Source of the DNA: Chitinophagaceae bacterium
GTDB lineage: Bacteria; Bacteroidota; Bacteroidia; Chitinophagales; Chitinophagaceae
DNA length: 64,000 nt
Direction: 5' to 3'
Assembly (NCBI GenBank): GCA_903642275.1
Contig: CAHJWK010000008.1
Coordinates: 1 to 64,000, forward strand
Positions 62,262 to 64,000 of the stretch are shown piece after piece. Each line of letters opens with the position of its first letter. The stretch's first letter is position 1. The notes beneath the pieces were generated by a model. It did no database searches. It had not been told where the DNA came from and worked only from the letters and a program-made list of their open reading frames with translations. Both the position numbers and the translations under genes were made by a program.

Positions 62262-63035
62262 ATGCGATCTCTCTGGACCGGTTCAATAAGTTTTGGGCTT
62301 GTAAACATTCCTATCAAATTATATAGTGCAACACAAACAAGCAACCTTGATCTTGATATGCTTGATAAAAGAGATCTTTCCAACATTCATTTTAAGAGAG
62401 TAAATGAAAAAACCGGTAAAGAAGTGCCATGGGAAAACATTGTAAAAGGGTATAAAGTTGATAGTGATTATGTGGTGCTTACGGATGAAGACTTTAAGAA
62501 AGCCAGCCCTGAACAAACAAAAACAATTGACATAGCTGAATTTGTTGAAACAGAAGATGTGCCGCCCATTCACTTTGAAACATCTTATTATATAGAACCT
62601 GAAAAAAATGGTAGTAAAGCATATGTGTTGTTGCGTGATTCACTAATTAAAGCAAAGAAAGCTGCTTTAGGAACTTTTGTGTTACGCAGTAAAGAAAACC
62701 TTTGCCTGATTGCACCTTCAGATAAAATTCTGGTGCTGCATAAAATTCGTTATGCGCAGGAAATAAGAAGCACAGAAGATATTAAAGTACCGGAAGCAAA
62801 AATCAGCAATGCAGAAATTCAAATGGCAACAAAGCTTATAGACCAGTTGACTGATAAGTTTGATATATCAAAATATAAAGACACTTATACTGATACTTTA
62901 TTAAAGTTCATTCAATCAAAAGCAAAAGGAAAAAAATATACTGCGCCTAAACTACATATTGCACATTCAAGTACAAAAGATCTTATGCAGGAATTAAAAG
63001 CAAGTCTTTCACATGTCAAAAAGAAAGCATCTTAA
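62262..63035 (+). CDS. ku: Non-homologous end-joining protein Ku
   Basis: A 257-residue bacterial Ku. The start RSLWTGSISFGLVNIPIKLYSAT is a strong family signature, followed by IHFKRVNEKTGKEVPWENIVKGYKV, YYIEPEKNGSKAYVLLRDSL and LGTFVLRSKENLCLIAP. The C-terminal arm DKFDISKYKDTYTDTLLKFIQSK ends in a basic tail (HVKKKAS). Ku binds double-strand DNA ends and recruits ligase D; no ligD is in this window. Nothing of note is seen in the 181 bases upstream. Confidence 0.96.
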   Translation: MRSLWTGSISFGLVNIPIKLYSATQTSNLDLDMLDKRDLSNIHFKRVNEKTGKEVPWENIVKGYKVDSDYVVLTDEDFKKASPEQTKTIDIAEFVETEDVPPIHFETSYYIEPEKNGSKAYVLLRDSLIKAKKAALGTFVLRSKENLCLIAPSDKILVLHKIRYAQEIRSTEDIKVPEAKISNAEIQMATKLIDQLTDKFDISKYKDTYTDTLLKFIQSKAKGKKYTAPKLHIAHSSTKDLMQELKASLSHVKKKAS

Positions 63036-63044
63036 CACACAAGT

Positions 63045-64000
63045 TTATTGTTTCTTTTCGAACGTTTTAATAAGCTCATCTTTGGTTACTACTTTTATTT
63101 TGTCACCATTTTTCATTGTTTTACTTATAACATCATAAGGGCCGGTTATAACTTCGTCACCTGATTTTATACCATTGATAACTTCAATATTTGTGATGTC
63201 TTGTATGGAAGTTTTAACAGGCAACAACTTTACTTTTTTATCAGCTTGTATTACAAACACAGCTTCAACAACATCGCTGTCGCTATTATTACTGTTATTA
63301 CTTGCTAAAAATGCAACTGCTTTTGCACTATCTGCCTTCTTCACATCGCTAAAACTGCGCGTTGTTACTGCATTAAGCGGCACTGATAAAACATTGCTAT
63401 GTGTTTGCGTTTGTATATCTGCGCTGGCGGTCATCTCAGGCCTAAAAGGAAATGGCTGACCTTTTACAATAAGATCCTGATAGCCTGAAGGAAATAAGCG
63501 TATATGCACTTCATAATTTGTAACTGATGTTGAAGATGATGATGAACTCGAACTTGATAGCAACGATGATTCAGGATTGGCAATTTTAAATACCATGCCT
63601 TTAAATTTCCTATTATTAAAAGCATCAATCTGGATGTTTGCCGTATCACCCAGCTTAACTTTCGGTATATCATTTTCGCCAACATCAACCTGCACTTCAA
63701 TGCTGCTAAGATCTGCTACCCGCATAATTTCCGTACCTACATTAAAACTATTGCCTGCCACACGTTCGCCTTTCTTTACACTTAATAAACTTACCACACC
63801 ATCCATGGGAGCAACAATAGTTGCCCTGCCAACATCCTTATTTGCAGTTGAAAGGCCAGCCATGGCATTTTGAACACTTGCCTGGTTTGCTTTAATACCG
63901 CTTTGAGCTGCTGAATAATTTGCTTTTGAAGATTGAAATGCCTGCTGTGCTGCTTCAAATTCTGCCTGGGATATAACCTTTTGATCAAGTAAAGTTTTTT
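63045..64000 (-). CDS. RND efflux periplasmic adaptor (HlyD/MacA family), truncated
   Basis: The frame is open to the window end, so the N-terminus and lipoyl half are cut off. The last upstream residues (QKVISQAEFEAAQQAF...NQASVQNAMAGLSTANKD) are the coiled-coil hairpin. Then the lipoyl return half TIVAPMDGVVSLLSVKKGERV, the beta-barrel region (IEVQVDVGENDIPKVKLGDTANIQID) and the C-terminal membrane-proximal domain (VIQADKKVKLLPVKTS, GDEVITGPYDVI). A polyserine stretch (LLSSSSSSSSSTS) sits between. It links an inner-membrane pump or MacB-like ABC transporter to an outer-membrane channel; partners are outside the window. Convergent with ku. Confidence 0.9.
   Translation of the reverse strand, partial: KTLLDQKVISQAEFEAAQQAFQSSKANYSAAQSGIKANQASVQNAMAGLSTANKDVGRATIVAPMDGVVSLLSVKKGERVAGNSFNVGTEIMRVADLSSIEVQVDVGENDIPKVKLGDTANIQIDAFNNRKFKGMVFKIANPESSLLSSSSSSSSSTSVTNYEVHIRLFPSGYQDLIVKGQPFPFRPEMTASADIQTQTHSNVLSVPLNAVTTRSFSDVKKADSAKAVAFLASNNSNNSDSDVVEAVFVIQADKKVKLLPVKTSIQDITNIEVINGIKSGDEVITGPYDVISKTMKNGDKIKVVTKDELIKTFEKKQ

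Overview
The window is a gene-dense, AT-rich chromosomal segment from a member of the Bacteroidota, most likely family Chitinophagaceae (genus not determinable by eye). The taxonomic evidence is the gene content: an LpxC-FabZ fusion, PorX (the type IX secretion regulator), Bacteroidota-restricted domains (DUF5606, DUF6089), an arginine operon with the acyl-ornithine carbamoyltransferase variant, a GH97 enzyme, MqnA, and TAnnTTTG promoter elements with almost no Shine-Dalgarno sequences. No phage, integron, CRISPR array or insertion sequence was seen.

Layout. 1-6.8 kb: mixed housekeeping and accessory genes (truncated DUF5009 membrane protein, esterase lipoprotein, DUF2147, a decayed BBE-type oxidase remnant, cupin, TfoX-like, M3 peptidase, DUF5606, ComB). 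7-10.7 kb: a large SNF2 helicase with two SWIM motifs. 11-19.4 kb: a compact arginine operon GNAT-argG-argC-argD-argF'-argB-argE-argH, in which residue 90 of the carbamoyltransferase is Val. This predicts succinylated intermediates and makes the leading GNAT a candidate for the first acylation step. 19.4-27 kb: NUMOD4/HNH protein, DUF1684, small membrane protein, dCTP deaminase, phosphopantetheinyl transferase, VOC protein, alpha-glucosidase, two beta-barrel proteins. 26.9-27.8 kb: a 21-bp tandem array followed by a G+C-rich gene for a probable fibronectin-III-like protein. 27.9-38.6 kb: S9 peptidase, AlkA-like glycosylase, GH97, GH25, radical SAM, PAP2, OsmC, LipA and a frameshifted barrel gene.

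38.7-47.2 kb: tRNA-Leu followed directly by trigger factor; a minus-strand lipid A block (HD hydrolase, lpxD, lpxC-fabZ, lpxA, ABC ATPase); and porX. 47.3-53.9 kb: small acidic protein, glycosyltransferase 2, DnaQ-like exonuclease, a tiny lipoprotein, acyl-CoA dehydrogenase, and the ligase/ligase-associated exonuclease pair, separated by a second 21-bp tandem array. 53.9-64 kb: KatG, PurB, MqnA, PagL-like lipid A deacylase, Gfo/Idh/MocA oxidoreductase, cytoplasmic alpha-amylase, Ku, and a truncated RND adaptor running off the window end.

The most unusual structure is the pair of 21-bp tandem arrays (26891-27058 and 52528-52731). They share an exact 21-bp period, equal to two helical turns of B-DNA, and palindrome-like unit cores, but have different core sequences. 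I know of no described system that explains them. All functional calls rest on motif recognition by eye; no database search was run.
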